Positions 61,902-64,000 of a stretch of 64,000 bases of DNA are shown piece by piece. The translations under genes and the position numbers were made by a program. Position 1 is the first letter of the stretch. Each line of letters begins with the position of its first letter. Source of the stretch: Candidatus Chlorohelix allophototropha (GTDB lineage Bacteria; Chloroflexota; Chloroflexia; Chloroheliales; Chloroheliaceae); assembly GCF_030389965.1 (NCBI RefSeq), contig NZ_CP128400.1:248001-312000 (forward strand), in the 5' to 3' direction. The notes below the pieces were generated by a model. The model was given only the letters and a program-made list of their open reading frames with translations. It was not told where the DNA came from and ran no database searches.

Positions 61902-63377
61902 ATGCTTGTAGAGTTGAGGAAATATAACACAAAAGAAATGAAACAGCAGAAAGTAAAAGAGAAAAAAGAGCAAACCCCAGAAGCTAAAATGCAACGTAGG
62001 GTGCTAACCGTGCTATTTTTTGGCGTTCTAATGGGCGCATTGGATATTGCTATTGTAGGACCTGCCTTATCCGCCATCGGTGAGTCGTTCAATGTTGATG
62101 AACGCGGGCTGGCATGGGTCTTTACCATGTATGTGCTGTTCAGCCTGATTTGCAGCCTGATCATGGGCAAATTGAGTGATCGTTACGGTCGCCGTAATAT
62201 CTTCTTGATGAACATCGCAATTTTTGGAGTAGGTTCGCTGGTTGTAGCACTCTCTCCTAATCTAGCAGTAATGCTGGTCGGACGCGCCCTACAAGGTGGC
62301 GCAGCTGGTGGTATCTTCCCGGTTGCGAGCGCGATCATCGGCGATATTTTCCCGGCAGAACGGCGCGGGCGCGCCCTTGGTCTAATCGGCGCAGTTTTCG
62401 GCATCGCCTTTATCATTGGTCCAATTATCGGTGGTGTGCTGCTACTAGCGGGCTGGCACTGGTTGTTCCTCATAAATATCCCCATATCAGCAATAGTTTT
62501 CTGGTATGGCTTGAAAACTCTACCTGTGCTTAGCACCGGCGTTAAATCGGGGCGTTTCGATATATCCGGTACTATTTTTCTGGCAATCTGGATTACAGGC
62601 TTAACGGTTGGGGTAAGCCAGATTGATGCCAAAGATTTGATCGGCAGCCTCGGTACACCATCAGTCTGGATATTCTTGCTAGTAGCATTGGTTGGTTTAC
62701 CCTTCTTCTTCTTCGCAGAGAGAAGAGCGCTAGACCCGGTAATGCCTCCGCAATTAACCGCTTCGCGACAGCTAATTCTGGCAGGTATTCTAGGAGCAGG
62801 TATTGGTTTAGGCGAGGTAGCCACCGTCTTCTTGCCACCATTAGCAGTAAAAGCCTTCGGCGTAACCGAGAGCGTTGCCAGTTTTCTGATGCTGCCGCTG
62901 GTAATGGCAATGGCTTTTGCCTCCCCGCTAACCGGGCGCATGCTGGACAAATTCGGCTCAAAAGCGGTGCTGGTAGTCGGTAACTTGATTGCTACAGTTG
63001 GGTTCGCCTTGCTGATTGTAGCCGGACAAACCATGTGGGGTTATATCCTCGCCAACATTATCATCGGTTTGGGAATGGGCGCGGTACTGGGTTCACCTTT
63101 ACGCTATATAATGCTGGCGGAAGCGCCCCTAAAATTCAGAGCTTCGGCGCAAGGCTTGATAACGGTGTATACCGGAATCGGGCAAATGCTAGGCAGCGCC
63201 TTGGTGGGAGCAGTTGCTTCCAGCCATGGAGGGGTTGATGGCTATATGCTGGCTTTTCTAAGCGTGGGCGTACTCTCGGCAGTGATGGTTGTGATAGCGC
63301 TCGGTTTGAAAGGTCGTCATATTGAACATGGCACCACCGAGAAAGTCTCAGAAGAATCAGAATTGGTTAGAAGTTAA
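61902..63377 (+). CDS. DHA2-type MFS efflux transporter
   Basis: A 491-residue membrane protein with about fourteen helices, of the EmrB/QacA drug:H+ antiporter family. Blocks: GALDIAIVGPALSAIGESF (motif D1 variant, TIV changed to AIV), GKLSDRYGRRNIFLMN (motif A), GRALQGGAAGGIFPVASAIIGDIFPAERRGRALG (motifs B/C region), GPIIGGVLL. It has a basic N-terminal head. The ATG at 61902 lies only 5 bases after the operator and lacks a ribosome site; the ATG at 61938 is an alternative and would shorten the head by 12 residues. Probably repressed by the PadR protein at 8656. Confidence 0.9.
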   Translation: MLVELRKYNTKEMKQQKVKEKKEQTPEAKMQRRVLTVLFFGVLMGALDIAIVGPALSAIGESFNVDERGLAWVFTMYVLFSLICSLIMGKLSDRYGRRNIFLMNIAIFGVGSLVVALSPNLAVMLVGRALQGGAAGGIFPVASAIIGDIFPAERRGRALGLIGAVFGIAFIIGPIIGGVLLLAGWHWLFLINIPISAIVFWYGLKTLPVLSTGVKSGRFDISGTIFLAIWITGLTVGVSQIDAKDLIGSLGTPSVWIFLLVALVGLPFFFFAERRALDPVMPPQLTASRQLILAGILGAGIGLGEVATVFLPPLAVKAFGVTESVASFLMLPLVMAMAFASPLTGRMLDKFGSKAVLVVGNLIATVGFALLIVAGQTMWGYILANIIIGLGMGAVLGSPLRYIMLAEAPLKFRASAQGLITVYTGIGQMLGSALVGAVASSHGGVDGYMLAFLSVGVLSAVMVVIALGLKGRHIEHGTTEKVSEESELVRS

Positions 63378-63406
63378 GCGTTACCTGAACTAGTTGGAAT
63401 ATAAGC

Positions 63407-63429
63407 AAGGGGCATAAAAGCCCCTTTTT
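63407..63429. terminator. Terminator between MFS gene and the nuclease-like gene
   Basis: AAGGGGC (63407-63413) and GCCCCTT (63420-63426) with a T-run on the plus strand, between two convergent genes. Confidence 0.75.
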
Positions 63430-63436
63430 TGATTCA

Positions 63437-64000
63437 TTATTCGATAGCGCCTGCCATAAAAAGCAAACGGCGTAGAATCGGGGTCAGTTGGCTGGCAGCG
63501 GTGGGACCGGGCAATAAAGGCAATTGCCCGAAACGGTATTCGTCATGCTCAAGCCGATTAGGGAAATCGGGGAAAATCGCCCAAGCGGCAATTACCGCAC
63601 GGGCGGGTGTGCTGGAAAGCACATCCGAGCGGGTGAAATCGCGGATACTATCGCGGTACTGGTACTTGGCATAAAGGGTGCGCGAGTCACGGCTATAGGT
63701 TGCATCAAAGATAACAATGCGGGGTACACGCTCCCCTTCGCTGAATATTTCGATAGCTATATCCGGGCGACGCTTAGTAGAGCCGAAACCTTGGGGCGAA
63801 TAGTAGCCGTAGTATAAAGGGCCATCACTCGGCAATTGATCTTCGCGCCCACGATATTCCCGATCATAATATACCACTACCCGCTTGCCTAGCGAGGATA
63901 ATAATTCCATCGAACCGCCGCTATTCAGGATATAGTTAAAGCGGGTATTCTTGCTCAAAATCGAATTTAGGTTAACAGGTCGCCCCTCTTTAGCTACAAC
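63437..64000 (-). CDS. Nuclease-like protein, C-terminal part (cut by window edge)
   Basis: The frame stays open to position 64000, so only the C-terminal about 188 residues are seen. The order RPDIAIEIF...PRIVIFDATYSRDSRTLYAKYQYRDSIRDFTRSD resembles the PD-(D/E)XK core of DUF2357-type proteins, which are often linked to McrBC-like restriction genes. The usual Lys of DAKY is Thr here (DATY), so activity is doubtful or the fold differs. A TTG at 63958 could be mistaken for a start, but the upstream frame is coding (VVAKEGRPVNLNSI). The 5' neighbour, outside the window, would decide the function. Confidence 0.6.
   Translation of the reverse strand, partial: VVAKEGRPVNLNSILSKNTRFNYILNSGGSMELLSSLGKRVVVYYDREYRGREDQLPSDGPLYYGYYSPQGFGSTKRRPDIAIEIFSEGERVPRIVIFDATYSRDSRTLYAKYQYRDSIRDFTRSDVLSSTPARAVIAAWAIFPDFPNRLEHDEYRFGQLPLLPGPTAASQLTPILRRLLFMAGAIE

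Noticed and set aside
62183-63034. Long open frame opposite the MFS gene
   Set aside because: The plus-strand frame encodes an intact transporter with family motifs; the antisense product has no domain.

Overview
The window reads as chromosomal DNA of a moderate-GC phototrophic Chloroflexota. The basis is an adjacent bchM-bchH pair (Mg-protoporphyrin methyltransferase and Mg-chelatase H subunit), many FHA and Ser/Thr-kinase genes, PMT-type glycosyltransferases, a form-II-type molybdenum hydroxylase operon and frequent GTG/TTG starts. A relative of Ca. Chlorohelix (the Chloroflexota with a type I reaction centre) would fit, but no reaction-centre gene lies here, so the genus is an inference.

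Layout. 0-9 kb: a hybrid histidine kinase (-), uvrA (+), carA with a Pro/Thr-rich membrane protein (-), and a PadR repressor (-). 9.5-15.6 kb: membrane and glycosyltransferase genes, a small secreted protein, a decayed tyrosine recombinase, a small orphan gene and a MaoC-phosphotransacetylase fusion. 15.8-25.9 kb: an ApbE/ferric-reductase-like pair, aspS, an M20 peptidase, an FHA-FHA operon, a VanW protein and a second PadR. 25.9-42.6 kb: a dense phospho-signalling region. It has two membrane Ser/Thr kinases with quite different outer domains (WD40 plus LivK-type receptor; ConA-like lectin), two paralogous FHA-winged-helix regulators, an ABC transporter with three FHA domains, a lipase-like hydrolase and a family of paralogous membrane proteins. 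43-49 kb: a six-gene xanthine dehydrogenase/CODH-like operon followed upstream by tRNA-Pro. 49.5-57.4 kb: a CHAD protein, a PMT glycosyltransferase, bchM and bchH. 57.8-61.5 kb: a DICT-domain protein and a sugar kinase/isomerase/aldolase operon. 61.9-64 kb: an MFS pump and the end of a nuclease-like gene.

How the parts connect. Two regulatory circuits can be read from the DNA. (1) The PadR gene at 8656-9177 has the palindrome TAGTCAATCTTGACTA inside its own promoter, and the same 16-mer lies just downstream of the promoter of the MFS pump 52 kb away, suggesting a repressor-efflux regulon. (2) A nearly identical 25-bp element, built of three TAAG-type hexamers at an 11-bp period, sits at the same distance upstream of the -35 of the hydrolase gene (33028) and of a DUF4258-like gene (42572). 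This is the geometry expected for OmpR/SARP-type winged helices, and the two FHA-winged-helix regulators in the same region are natural candidates.

Most large genes are intact. Signs of mobile DNA are limited to decayed fragments near 13.1-13.4, 57.4-57.6 and 61.6-61.8 kb. No CRISPR array, rRNA or complete insertion sequence was seen.
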